A stretch of 52,096 nucleotides of DNA from Clostridia bacterium (GTDB taxonomy: Bacteria > Bacillota > Clostridia > Christensenellales > Borkfalkiaceae). Below, piece after piece: positions 9,601-18,800 of the stretch. Under the pieces are notes generated by a model. The model made no database searches. It had not been told where the DNA came from and was given only the letters and a program-made list of their open reading frames with translations. Made by a program: the position numbers and the translations under genes. The stretch covers positions 1-52,096 of the forward strand of contig JAFZXN010000034.1 of NCBI GenBank assembly GCA_017616695.1. The letters run 5' to 3'. Position 1 is the stretch's first letter; the number at the start of each line of letters is the position of its first letter.

Positions 9601-10541
9601 TTCGCGTTTCCGAAAAGCTTAACGTCCATTTCGACTACGTATTGCTTACCTTCTTCAAGGTTCGCGCCGACGTTGTTTTCGTTGATATAAACGCCTTCGT
9701 GCTGGTAGCCGTTGTCCCAGAAAGTGTAAACGGCTTTCAGGCTCTTACCTTCGATACCCGCGCCCGCTTTGGTCACGACCGAATGTCCCCCATAGCCGAA
9801 GCCCGTAGCATGATAAAGAGCGTCGCTACCGCTGATACCGGTGGTTACGGTAAGATCGTAAACGGAAGTTTCGCCTTCGGTCATCTTGAACTCGGAAAGA
9901 CGGATACCCGTGTCGAGCGACGCGTTGACCGTTTCGTAATCGGCGGGAACGATATTCATATAGAATACGGGGTAAACGTATCCGCCCGTACCTTTCATCT
10001 CGATAGTCGCCGTCCACCAGCCGTTATCGCCGAGCGTAGCCGATTTTAAGGTAATGAAATCGCTTAAAGCATAGTTGGACTCGTAAGCCGTTCCGTCGGC
10101 GTTGAACGTCACTACGGAATTGTACGTTCCGACGTCGGGACCTTGTAAGCTCAAGATCATGTTGTTGACCGACGAGCCGAAAGTCATAAACTCGAGTTCA
10201 AGAGTATAGGTCTTACTCGTATCGGTGGAATTGATACCTCTGTTGGTGTCGAGATAAAGCGGCTGATGCTGGCAACCGTTATCATAGAAGGTGTAGATAG
10301 CTTCGATATAATTATCCTCAGCTTCCACAACGCTACGTTTCGCACCCGCTACCCAAGTAGCAAAGTAGATGTCGTCTTCGGTCGCGTCGGTAGCAAGCGA
10401 TTCGAAATCGCACTCGTATAAGGTCGTGCCGCCCGAATACGCATTTGCGCCGTTTTTAGCCATGATGCCGCCGAACGCGGTCACGGAGAAAAACAGCAGC
10501 AACGCCGCCAATACAACCAGTTTGCTTGTTTTGCTTTTCAT
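6675..10541 (-). CDS. Large modular surface protein with repeated beta modules and C-terminal membrane anchor
   Basis: The product has 1288 residues. It has a Sec signal peptide at about 8-34, then three related modules of about 190 residues (roughly 40-235, 236-415 and 430-612), each with a motif like SGSDAxxHATGF and ending in an MNTGLYLD-type strand. A fourth, more distant module is at about 700-890. Between and after these are at least five Ig-like repeats with the pattern VTLxxxxLxxxxYxY, then an acidic or YL stretch, then a G-turn. These resemble CBM_X2-type domains. The C-terminus is KKGKGCFGDIG, one membrane helix and a basic tail, that is a Cys-containing anchor and not LPXTG. The protein is inferred to display carbohydrate-binding modules on the cell surface; no catalytic motif was seen. 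GGAGG precedes the ATG. AraC is divergent. Confidence 0.8.
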   Translation of the reverse strand: MKSKTSKLVVLAALLLFFSVTAFGGIMAKNGANAYSGGTTLYECDFESLATDATEDDIYFATWVAGAKRSVVEAEDNYIEAIYTFYDNGCQHQPLYLDTNRGINSTDTSKTYTLELEFMTFGSSVNNMILSLQGPDVGTYNSVVTFNADGTAYESNYALSDFITLKSATLGDNGWWTATIEMKGTGGYVYPVFYMNIVPADYETVNASLDTGIRLSEFKMTEGETSVYDLTVTTGISGSDALYHATGFGYGGHSVVTKAGAGIEGKSLKAVYTFWDNGYQHEGVYINENNVGANLEEGKQYVVEMDVKLFGNAKEVYSIFNQVGSASGFDSQVILKSNGTYSIAEYQTEMFESVEVTNNGGVFHIEATINGMGGLLKFYFNMYTDNAEDANLNMNTGLYLDNVRIAEKVEGSGNQGSTEPTLPTEWKTIYSQNFNKVDQTLSGSDAFFHATGFAGVEPGTITIGDGVDGSQCAKATYQFFEDGGWQIQSFYLNSSYTGSTSPESYYKVSMKLKPFGDWTAICVGFQNPSYLTAWITIYPDGAFVFDKIGCLDYAEVMLEDGIFTVNAYLMGTGSWIFNLFNMCAADPADANANMNTGLYLDDYVFAKEVKPEPAGVNKKAAYYNKASDGDFVTMTTFTAVDGVMIGETGLTAEQYAFEEGKLTIKKATLDAMANGTYTVIVATGDTAVEMQLVIASIPMGSVYTNDFSGMPDLSGDQDAKDAFFQNSYMDPANYNIWTVDDGDNRMIKFVAPDATDAYVSMFQTNPQGSRLSGLTKNKLHTIYMDLKPVNGTVLGIEGRVFDGMNVDVPWFYLEVDLAANKRADDGTQYANASWAVTAKADGWYTLAITIYYDGNDFSDSASAYLRFSAPASEQDVWYFDNFDATSELIPELRAEKNTYDIAADTVPYYIIDLCRTFEIESVTVNGSALTSDDYTTEVTPVGYTRIDFTKAYCANYDLGDEIAVVIRTTKGNEIATTFTVVDSMPAMEEDSYDYDKATKESLTVTIDFKGYDLASVTLNETALKGTEYNYNAESGAIEFKGAYLATLGVGDNTFTVRSSSGATCSFTFTVSDSTPVFGTAADYEKSQGGDYAIDLELNGKEIVSVTLGETALTAEQYDYSDGKLTVNESVMSALSAGKYTLTVTTLVPATAEITVNDAPPVFSGEYTATQGADLVITVDTHNKKILSVTVDGLELLSDEYSYENGKLTVKGSVFEEVATGERQIVLTTEGGEATLTFTLQIAGNDGGDTSEKKGKGCFGDIGTVASLTAIVTVLGVCLFIRKKEKRSF

Positions 10542-10557
10542 GTTGTTCCTCCAACAA

Positions 10558-10586
10558 ATTATATTTTTACAGTTTATTTACTGCAA
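10558..10586 (-). promoter_or_regulatory. Promoter of the surface-protein gene
   Basis: On the minus strand, TTGCAG (10586-10581), a 17-base spacer and TATAAT (10563-10558). The transcript leader would be only about 10 bases and would begin at the GGAGG ribosome-binding site. Confidence 0.5.
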
Positions 10587-10601
10587 ATTCCCAAATTAAA
10601 G

Positions 10602-10630
10602 TTGCCTGTAGGTTTTGCTTATGATATAAT
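10602..10630 (+). promoter_or_regulatory. Extended -10 promoter of the AraC gene
   Basis: TTGCCT at 10602-10607, a 17-base spacer and TATAAT at 10625-10630 preceded by TGA (extended -10). The two divergent -35 boxes are 15 bases apart, which is room for one AraC-type site serving both directions. Confidence 0.65.
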
Positions 10631-10687
10631 CGTAATTGACGACGATCATATTTTTTGCTGTTTTAATCCGCAAAACCGAGGCTTTTT

Positions 10688-11575
10688 ATGCATATTATCA
10701 AGAGAAAAGATATTTTGACCTATATCGATTATCTGCCCGTATATATAGGGCTTAATATCGTGGAATTCGGCAAAGAGAAAAACAGTAGCGAGAATTTCAC
10801 GGGAACGCTCAGATATAGGGACAAATACATTATCCACTTCGTCCTCGACGGACACGGCGAATTTTTCTGCGACAATAAGACTTATCAGCTTTCAAAAGGT
10901 CAGGCTTTCGTAATCACGCCCGAAAACCTTGTGAGATACGAACCGTCGAAAGACTCTTACTGGACTTACTGCTGGCTGGCATTTTCCGGCGCCGATTGCA
11001 ACACCGTGTTTAATAGGTGCGGCCTTAATAATTCGCGCGTTTTCGATTTCGACGAGGAAATGATATCGCCTCTTATTAAAATGATAGCCTATCTTAGAAA
11101 CGAAACGCCCGCAAACGATATAACTTTTTCCTTTTCGGTCGGCGCTATGGCGAACGAAGTTCTGAAAAATTGCGCTTTGGCGCTCAATCCCGAAACGGTC
11201 GGCTCGAAAAGCCAGAATTCCAATATCGTGGAACAGGCCGTATCCTATATGCGAGAGAACTTCAACAGGCCCATAAACATTTCCGTCGTCTGCAAAAATC
11301 TCCACGTATCGCGCGGATATTTTTCAACGCTGTTCGCGTCGACGGTAAAACAGTCGCCGTATCGGTTTTTGCAGATGCTCCGTCTTCAACGCGCGGCGGA
11401 ACTGTTACTTATAAACCCCAATTTACGCGTCTACGAGATAGCTGAAACGGTCGGGTTCTCGTCCACCGCTCAATTTTGCAAGGCATTCCAAAAAACCAAT
11501 AAGATGAGCCCGTCGGAATACCGTGAAAAGTACGGTTCGACCTCTAAAAACAAGAGCAATAATCAGTTACAATAA
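10688..11575 (+). CDS. AraC-family transcriptional regulator
   Basis: The product has 295 residues. The N-terminal half (about 20-120) is a cupin-type sensor with HFVLDGHGEFFC and the PENLVRYEPS turn. The C-terminal 100 residues carry the double HTH: first helix pair around ISVVCKNLHVSRGYFSTLF, second around EIAETVGFSSTAQFCKAFQKTNKMSPSEYR, the AraC consensus. Regulators of this build sense sugars and activate adjacent catabolic genes. The gene is divergent from the surface protein, its likely target. Its 3' end overlaps the nucleoside-hydrolase-like gene by 9 bp, tail to tail. The Shine-Dalgarno (GAGG) is weak. Confidence 0.92.
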   Translation: MHIIKRKDILTYIDYLPVYIGLNIVEFGKEKNSSENFTGTLRYRDKYIIHFVLDGHGEFFCDNKTYQLSKGQAFVITPENLVRYEPSKDSYWTYCWLAFSGADCNTVFNRCGLNNSRVFDFDEEMISPLIKMIAYLRNETPANDITFSFSVGAMANEVLKNCALALNPETVGSKSQNSNIVEQAVSYMRENFNRPINISVVCKNLHVSRGYFSTLFASTVKQSPYRFLQMLRLQRAAELLLINPNLRVYEIAETVGFSSTAQFCKAFQKTNKMSPSEYREKYGSTSKNKSNNQLQ

Positions 11576-12523
11576 CGACTTTGGGATATTCCCCGTTAAA
11601 ATTTCGTCTATTTCCCGCTCCGCTTTTTTACAGTCGGGGCAGTCGATGAGCCGATGAAGCCCGCCCGCTTTTTTCTCAAAAGACGAAACTCCGTCGTCCG
11701 CGATGGAAACGACGCCTACTCGGCTGTCGGTAAAGATATTTCCTTTGCCGAACACCGCATAATAAGCCGAAACGAGATCCCAACTGTCCCGATCGCCGTG
11801 AGAATGTACGAAGTACGACTCGGCGACGGGATTTTTTCTGTCCTTTTTTATAAGTATCCCGCCCGTACGTATCTCGCGACCGATTAGATAGTGCGATACC
11901 GCCACGGGTACGGGAGAAAGCTCAAATACCGTCTGCGCGCTTTTGATATCGACTTTGATATTGAATTCCGCACGCATATTGTAATCACCGAACCAAATTT
12001 CGGGGACTTCCTCCGTCGGGAAATAGCACCCCATCAATGAAAACAGTCTGACCTGCTGCTTGACGAGTTCTGTCCCCGTCAACGGAGAAATATCGTCCGC
12101 CCCGCTAAGTAATAACCCCGCGATATTGATATTGCAGCCTATAACTATTATCGTTATCTTATCGCCCGTATTATTCGCAAGGACTTTTCTCAATAAACGC
12201 ACGGCATCTTCGGGGCGGTCGCCGCCGTCTTTTTTATACGAATTTTCGTAAGTATCGCAAATATGCCTTCCGTAAGACTGCGGATAAAAGCTTACGTCGT
12301 CGCCGGGGGGAACGGTCTTGGTCTGCCCTATCGGCACGACGTGGCCGTAATATCTGTTGATAGCGTCCGCGCAACCCGCCGCGTAAGGGCTTCCCGTACT
12401 TAAAGTTACGGCAAGTAGCTCGGCCTTACCCGCGTTTTGCGCCTGATGAACTATCGCAAGCGCGCCGGCGTCGTCGCAATCGCCGCCGATATCCGTATCG
12501 AAAATTATCTTAACCTTTTCCAT
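11567..12523 (-). CDS. Nucleoside-hydrolase-like protein (IUNH fold)
   Basis: The product has 318 residues and no signal peptide. The N-terminal DTDIGGDCDDAGAL (9-22) is the Asp-rich Ca-binding signature of inosine/uridine-preferring nucleoside hydrolases with a two-residue insertion, and MRAEFNIKVD matches the EFN ribose-binding motif. The usual C-terminal HD pair is absent; the nearest equivalent is SWDLVSAYYAV, where Trp replaces His. It is the last gene of the sugar ABC transporter operon, 9 bp behind the permease. Hydrolysis of an N- or O-ribosyl-type bond in an imported compound is therefore inferred; classical nucleoside cleavage is uncertain. Confidence 0.85.
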   Translation of the reverse strand: MEKVKIIFDTDIGGDCDDAGALAIVHQAQNAGKAELLAVTLSTGSPYAAGCADAINRYYGHVVPIGQTKTVPPGDDVSFYPQSYGRHICDTYENSYKKDGGDRPEDAVRLLRKVLANNTGDKITIIVIGCNINIAGLLLSGADDISPLTGTELVKQQVRLFSLMGCYFPTEEVPEIWFGDYNMRAEFNIKVDIKSAQTVFELSPVPVAVSHYLIGREIRTGGILIKKDRKNPVAESYFVHSHGDRDSWDLVSAYYAVFGKGNIFTDSRVGVVSIADDGVSSFEKKAGGLHRLIDCPDCKKAEREIDEILTGNIPKSLL

Positions 12524-12532
12524 TGCAACCGT

Positions 12533-13414
12533 TTAACCCTTTAAGCCGCCCTGCAAAGAAATACCTTTTGCGAATATCTTCGTGCCGACGAAATACATTA
12601 CGACCGAAGGTATCGCCATAAGAACGCTCGCCGCGAGCAGCATCGGAGTGTCCTGTTTTCCCTGCGTGGTCTGTGCGCGGAGCATATTGAGCCCCAATGA
12701 GATATTGAATTTATACGGCTGTCTCAGATAGATCAACGGGCCCAAATAGTCGCCCCATATACCCATGGACGTAAACAGTATCATCGTCACTATCGCGGGG
12801 ATACAGTTAGGCACTATTATCCACCATAATCTTCTGAACGAATTTGCGCCGTCTATCTCCGCAGCTTCTATCATCTCGTTGGGGATACCGCGCATATTCT
12901 GCTTGAACATAAATATATAGAACGCACTGCCGCCGATACTCGGCAATATCAACGGCCAATAAGAGTCCGTCATTCCGAGCCTTGCCCACACGATATACGA
13001 AGGTATCATCGTGACCGCCCAAGGTATCATCATCGTGCATAAAAGGACCATAAACAGTGCGTCCGCAAGCTTGCAACGGAATTTCGCAAAGCCGTAAGCC
13101 ACGAAGATACTGCTTATCGTACAGATAGCCGTCGACGTCACCATGTGCATCAGGGTGTTGCCTATCCAGGTCATAAAGTCGGCGTTCTCCTGGAAGACGC
13201 GGACGTAGTTATCGAATGCCCACTCCTTCGGCAAAAAGGTGAACACCATACTGTAATACTCGTCGTAAGTTTTCAGTGACGACGTTACCATTACGAACGT
13301 AGGCAGTATCATCATGATGCCGACAATGCACAATATGGTATAAAATACGATATTTTTTATGCGCGTTCTTACCCTGCGGTCGCCGAACGCGTTTTTCGTC
13401 TTTGTCGTCGCCAT
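12533..13414 (-). CDS. Carbohydrate ABC transporter permease, MalG type
   Basis: The product has 293 residues with six membrane helices. The EAA coupling loop reads EAAEIDGANSFRRLWWIIVP in the last third and docks on the ATPase. It belongs to the CUT1 sugar-transport family. The ATG at 13414 lies one base behind the stop of the partner permease and has GGTGA at a good distance; an ATG six codons upstream (13432) would overlap it by 17 bp. The pair with the MalF-type permease and the solute-binding protein is the classical order for oligosaccharide uptake. Confidence 0.93.
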   Translation of the reverse strand: MATTKTKNAFGDRRVRTRIKNIVFYTILCIVGIMMILPTFVMVTSSLKTYDEYYSMVFTFLPKEWAFDNYVRVFQENADFMTWIGNTLMHMVTSTAICTISSIFVAYGFAKFRCKLADALFMVLLCTMMIPWAVTMIPSYIVWARLGMTDSYWPLILPSIGGSAFYIFMFKQNMRGIPNEMIEAAEIDGANSFRRLWWIIVPNCIPAIVTMILFTSMGIWGDYLGPLIYLRQPYKFNISLGLNMLRAQTTQGKQDTPMLLAASVLMAIPSVVMYFVGTKIFAKGISLQGGLKG

Positions 13415-13415
13415 A

Positions 13416-14291
13416 TCAGTCACCGTCCGCATAATAAACTTTTCTTCCGCCGAACTTGAAGAAAATGAAAGTTACTATCATAACTATCACGAACACTATC
13501 CAGGAATACGCGCTTGCATACCCCATCATTCTGTCGGTCATGGCGTAATTATATATCTGAAGCGTTGCCGTTCTCGTCGCCGTGCCGCCGCCGAGCATCA
13601 TCATCGGCCCGTACGCCTGCAAGCCGCCGATAATGTCCATTATAAGCAAATAGAATATCGTGGGGCTTATCATCGGAAGCGTTACGTGGACGAATTTTTT
13701 CCAGGAAGACGCGCCGTCGAGGTCCATTGACTCCATAAGCTCCGACGGAACGCCCGCTACCGCCGGCAGGAACATAGTTATCTTCCCGCCGATATTGCCC
13801 CAGACCGCCATAAGTATAAGACTTCTCATGGCGTTATCCTGACTCATGAATTTCACGCGTTCCATACCGACGGTATTAAGCACGCTGTTTAATATACCGT
13901 ATTGCGCGTACATGGATTCCCAAAGCATCGTGCCCGCGATAAACGGAAGTATTGCGGGGAGATAATACAACGTCTGGAAAAAGCGCTTGAATTTCGGAAT
14001 GGAATTGATGAGCAAAGCAAACCCAAGCCCCAGCCCCATTCCGAAAACGGTCGTAAATCCCATGAATACGAACGTGTTTTCTATGGTTTTAAGGAAGTAG
14101 CGCTCGGTCGTGAACAAATCTATGTAATTTTGAAATCCTACAAACTTGGGTTCGCCTACCATCTGATAGGAACAAAAGCTCATATACAGGGAATACCCCA
14201 TAGGGAATAACCCGAAACATAAAAAGCCTATGATCCACGGGCTGATATACGCCAAGCATTGCAGAACGGTCTTATCCTTTTTTCTTCTCAT
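13416..14291 (-). CDS. Carbohydrate ABC transporter permease, MalF type
   Basis: The product has 291 residues with six membrane helices and a short cytosolic N-terminus (MRRKKDKTV). The EAA loop is MESMDLDGASSWKKFVHVTLP at about 186-206. It belongs to the CUT1 family and forms the heterodimeric channel with the permease encoded immediately downstream. It follows the solute-binding protein gene by 64 bp. Confidence 0.93.
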   Translation of the reverse strand: MRRKKDKTVLQCLAYISPWIIGFLCFGLFPMGYSLYMSFCSYQMVGEPKFVGFQNYIDLFTTERYFLKTIENTFVFMGFTTVFGMGLGLGFALLINSIPKFKRFFQTLYYLPAILPFIAGTMLWESMYAQYGILNSVLNTVGMERVKFMSQDNAMRSLILMAVWGNIGGKITMFLPAVAGVPSELMESMDLDGASSWKKFVHVTLPMISPTIFYLLIMDIIGGLQAYGPMMMLGGGTATRTATLQIYNYAMTDRMMGYASAYSWIVFVIVMIVTFIFFKFGGRKVYYADGD

Positions 14292-14355
14292 TTCAGCCGT
14301 CCGCTTTTATTTTTCCGCTGCGGGAGAAAATTCGCCCGCAGCGGCGGTACGATCG

Positions 14356-15756
14356 CTATTCAGCCTGTTTGGCCTGACGAACGCGTTTATTGATCTCGTA
14401 ATCGAGCGTTTCGCAGAATTCGTTAAAGCTCATTTCTCCTTCGAGATATTCGCCCGTGTACGCAAACTCGACCGATTCGAGCGAGGCCTGCGAACAGTAC
14501 GGGTTACGGTCTATTACCACGGCTTTTGAAAGCGAATCGTGGAAGAATTGCGTGCATCTTAAGCGAACGGGATCGGTGTTCACTTCGGGGTTTAACATAT
14601 CGTTTGCATACTTTTTCATCGCGGGGAAGTTGTTGCACTTTCTTGCGTCGATTGCGCCGTAATAGTTAAGATACCATTCTATGAACTTGAACGCCGCGTC
14701 TTTTACTTTGGAGCGCGAAGATATCGCAAAGCCCACGCAACCCGTCGTATAAGGTTTACATTCGATACTGTCGTCTTTGACGGGAGGATACGCCACGCCG
14801 AGATCGAGCGAGTCGAGCCCGTACGCCTCGATGCAGTAAAGACCGCCCATTATCATTGCGACTTTACCTTGCGCGAATATCGGCATAAAGGTGGAGCCGA
14901 CGTTATTTACGTCGTTTTTGCCGAGGATATCGTAGTAATACTTCACCACTTCCTTAACGGCGGGGTTAGTAAACGTCGATTGATAGCCGTTTGCGGGATC
15001 GAACCAGGAAAGCCCCGCGTTGGTTATGAATTGAGCGAGGACCTTGGCTTCCGCAAGACCGGGAAGGAAGGAATACTGCGTGATGGTCGAGCCGCTGCGC
15101 TTTAAAAGCTGATCGCAAAGCGTTTCAAATTCCGCAAAGGTCAGAGGATCGGCAACGCCGTCGCCGTCGTCGTCGGCTTCTATCATGGCAAGCTGGTCGG
15201 CGGTGAAAAGACTGCGGTTGTAGAATAACATAGAGTCGGTCGTCCAGTCCTTCATCACGGCGTAAGTCTTACCGGAACCGAAGGTCTTCGTATCAGAATC
15301 GTAAGAGTAAGCCGCTTTGTTGATATCCCAAACGTCGTCCAAAGACACCGTTTCGGAAGCCGCAAAATAATTATCCAACGGTTCGAGATATCCCGCCGAA
15401 AGGAATGGATAAATTTCGCCCGGTTCCATACCGAAAACGTCGGCTTCCACTTTGCCCGCAAAGTCGTTAAGTAAGTTGGTGTAGAACGAACCCGTGGAGA
15501 TCTCCGTCTGAACGTAGATATCGGGGTTTTTGACGTAGAAGTCGTCTTTTAACGCCTTTTTCAATTCCGCGTTTGTTTCCGAATTGTTGAACGAATAGAA
15601 GCGCACTACGGTCTTGCCGCCCGCGCCGCCGCCGAAATAATCGTCGTCATCGTTTCCGCCGCCACCGCCGCCGTTTCCACCGGTTTCGCAAGCGGCTATT
15701 GAAAGAGCCAATCCGAGAGCCAACGTGATACACACGATCTTTTTGAATAATTTCAT
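14356..15756 (-). CDS. Sugar ABC transporter substrate-binding lipoprotein
   Basis: The product has 466 residues. It has a lipoprotein signal with lipobox SIAAC (Cys23), a Gly/Asp-rich linker (about 25-47), then a two-lobe SBP_bac_1-type fold. DDDGDGVADPLTF around 175-187 looks like a Ca-binding loop. The mature protein would sit on the outer face of the membrane and deliver an oligosaccharide to the two permeases downstream. AGAGGTGG precedes the ATG. No ATPase gene is in this operon, which is usual for CUT1 systems in Firmicutes that share one MsmX-type ATPase. Confidence 0.93.
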   Translation of the reverse strand: MKLFKKIVCITLALGLALSIAACETGGNGGGGGGNDDDDYFGGGAGGKTVVRFYSFNNSETNAELKKALKDDFYVKNPDIYVQTEISTGSFYTNLLNDFAGKVEADVFGMEPGEIYPFLSAGYLEPLDNYFAASETVSLDDVWDINKAAYSYDSDTKTFGSGKTYAVMKDWTTDSMLFYNRSLFTADQLAMIEADDDGDGVADPLTFAEFETLCDQLLKRSGSTITQYSFLPGLAEAKVLAQFITNAGLSWFDPANGYQSTFTNPAVKEVVKYYYDILGKNDVNNVGSTFMPIFAQGKVAMIMGGLYCIEAYGLDSLDLGVAYPPVKDDSIECKPYTTGCVGFAISSRSKVKDAAFKFIEWYLNYYGAIDARKCNNFPAMKKYANDMLNPEVNTDPVRLRCTQFFHDSLSKAVVIDRNPYCSQASLESVEFAYTGEYLEGEMSFNEFCETLDYEINKRVRQAKQAE

Positions 15757-15824
15757 AAATATCCACCTCTTGTTTTTTTTATTATCGTTAAGTGCGGCAG
15801 CGCCGCAAAAAGCCGAGCTTTATT

Positions 15825-18800
15825 TTATTCGCCTTCGCGCTTATATAAAATATCCTGCGTTATCTGATAGGCGTGGCCTTTCGTGACGGTCGGTCTTAAC
15901 CCCGTGGGGTTATCCACCTTTTCGAACGTTACGTCGTCTATAGCGAGCGCGCCGTATTTGGAAACGCCCCAGATAAAGAAGTATTTATTCGAATTACCCG
16001 TCGTAAATTCGTATTCCACCGAATAGACTTCGCCTACCTCGTAACCCTCGCTGCGCCACTCGAAAGCGCCCACGTCGTGCAAGAACGTTCCGTCTTCTCT
16101 CGCAAAGCTGTAGAAATACGAGTTTTCGTCCGAGCGAAGCGGCTCGATTATCATGAATTTGAACCTGACGCGATAAGTGGTGTTCGCCGAAAAACGCATA
16201 TCGGCAAGGTTGGTCTGAACGAAGTTGTTGAATTCGTACGACCTGTGATTGGGATTGAAGTTGCAAACGTAGCAGGAATAATTTCCGCTTATAACGTACT
16301 TACGATTGATGATGCCCGTACAGTGCGTGCCCGGATACATACAGCCGCCGTTGAATACGCCCGTCTCGAAGTTTTCGACTACGCCGTTATTGTCGACGTC
16401 GATATGCTTATCGGGAATGACGTTACGCTTGATGATTTCCCCGTCCGATGCGTACGAATAATCGGAGTCGATACGGGTTAATGTTATGTTCTTGACGGAT
16501 ACCGAACCCATGTTTCTGATACCGAACACGAGTTCCCAACCGTCGCCGTAATCGCCCGTGTTGAATACGTACGAATACTTTCTGTAACCGTGATCTATCG
16601 GCGTCCACCAGGAGCCTATCCTGTTTAAACTGTAAGACTCGATATACGCCTTTTTGTCGTCCGTGTCGGAGTCGGGATCGACCAAAGTGACGTAGAAGAA
16701 CCCGCCGTTGGAAATATCCAATACCGTCGCCGCGTCGAAAGTTATCATATAGGCAGCGTGCGCGTCGAGACGCTCTTTAAGCTGCAAGCCGTCCGCCCAG
16801 TTCTGCGTAAGGTTGCTCTTTATAACGTATTCGCCGTTGCCGTTATTTTCGGTGAAATTGGGGTTTATCCTGAAAGAGGAATTCTGAACGTCCGCCTCGA
16901 TAACGGAAATATTGTCGACAGCTATTTCCGCAACGGAGTTTTTGCCGCCGAAAGCCGCGTAATACGTCTTGCCGTCGTCGGGAACTTTTATCGTAGCGCT
17001 CCTATGCGAAACGTTGTTTGAAACGTCCAGCCACTCGTACGCGTCGCCCCAAGCATCGTTTCTGCGGTCGTATGCGCCTACGAGGTATTTACTGTTATCG
17101 GTTATCGAAATTTCTTCTTTGTTTTTGTTTGTCTTGTACTGGAAAGAAATATAATAGGTCTTGCCGTTTTCGAGCTTCGGACCGTAAGCGAACGCTTCGC
17201 TTCCGCCGCCTACCAAAGCTTTTGTGCCGTCGACGTTGACCAGTCTGTTGGTGATTTTACCGCTGTTTATCGCCGTGAAAGCACTGTTTTCGCCCAAGGT
17301 ATCGGCCTTCGACAGATCTTTCGCCGCCTCGTCGCCGATAGTCACTTCGCCGACGTAATATCTGTTGGTCCCGTCGTTGCCGGGGATAGGCATCTCTGTC
17401 GTAGGAACTCCGTTTTCGTCGGATATAGCCATCTTCAAAGTGTAAGTTCCTTTCGCAAGCGTTGCGGGAAGATCGTATTCAAGGTCGAAAAAGTGCGGTT
17501 CGCCGCCGTTTATGGAAACGGGATCGAAACTTTTATCCGTGCCGGTATAAACTATAGCGCCGCTCGCGTTTTCAAGATAAATGCTTAGGTCGTGATCCTT
17601 CCACATTCTGCCCATAGCCTGATTGGACCAGAGCGTGTTGAGATATATCTTGTCGCCCGCTTTGGCTTTTGCCGAATACTGTACCTTGTTCGGCACGAGC
17701 CTGTAGCCCATCATTCTGAGCATATAGTCGGTTATCGGAGTCTCTTTCTCGAGAACGGTGTTAAAGTCCTGCGCCACCCAACCGATGACCGTGTTGTAGT
17801 TTACGCGCCATTTGTGCAAAGCTTCGTTGACCGCCTCGAACACGGGATAGGGATCGTCGTCCGTGTGCTTATAATAGCCGTCGCCTATCTCGCCGAGCAG
17901 CGGCATATCGGTATTCATATAGAAATAGTCGGTCGCAAAACGCGCGTCGTAAGGCCACAAGGAAAACGCTATGCCGTCACGACGGAAGGTAACGTTATCG
18001 AGCGTCAAAGCGTGGTCGTAACCCATCCAATACATAAAGTCGCTGTAGTTTTCCGCGTTGATAACACCCGGCATATTGTTTAAAAATTCATAAGTGCAGG
18101 ATAAAACGAGCAGCGTATCGCCCCAGGCTTCGCGCCACATATCGATGATCTCGCAAAGCGTTTGGGTGCGTTCTTCAACGCTCGTGTAAGTGTTCCAGCC
18201 GGAATGCCATTCGCCTACCATACCATAGCCGCGCAGTTCAACGACCTCGATCGCGTCGCGGTAAGGATAATCTTCCGCCGCGTAATGCCCCGCAAATTCG
18301 GAAAGGAATTTACGAAGTTCCTCAAGATACGTCCTGCTCGAAAGATCTGCGTAGATGTTACCTTCTTTAACTATCTTCGGCACGTTATACGGCTCGTGGA
18401 AAAGCCATTCGGGACAGCCGTTGACGACGCCTTGATTAAGGTCGAGGTTGTCCGTACAAAGGCGCATATTTATCTTTTTGCCTTGATTTACCCAATACTC
18501 GACGGTCTCGTCCATAACGCGCCAATCGTAATTACCGGGAGTTTCCTCAAAGCACGACCAGCCCGTAGAAAGCGACACGACTTTTACTTCCGGCAAATTG
18601 CCTTCGTAGCCGAGCGAAGGGAGTCCGCCAAGCAACGGTTCTTCCAAAGCCACCCAGCCTTGCCCGTCGTTATCAGAGCAGACGGCGTTCGTTTCTTCGA
18701 ACGTGACCGTTTTATACGCGTCGCCGATACTGTTGTCGGCGTAAATTTTCACGTTGCTTTCTCCTATCGTCTTTTCGGCAACAAGGCTTTTCTTGCCGAA

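Noticed and set aside
7920..10049. A 709-codon open frame on the plus strand opposite the surface-protein gene
   Set aside because: It lies fully antisense to a clear modular protein with signal peptide and anchor. Its composition (many Val, Arg, Phe, Gly) is what codon bias of the real strand produces. No ribosome-binding site or domain.
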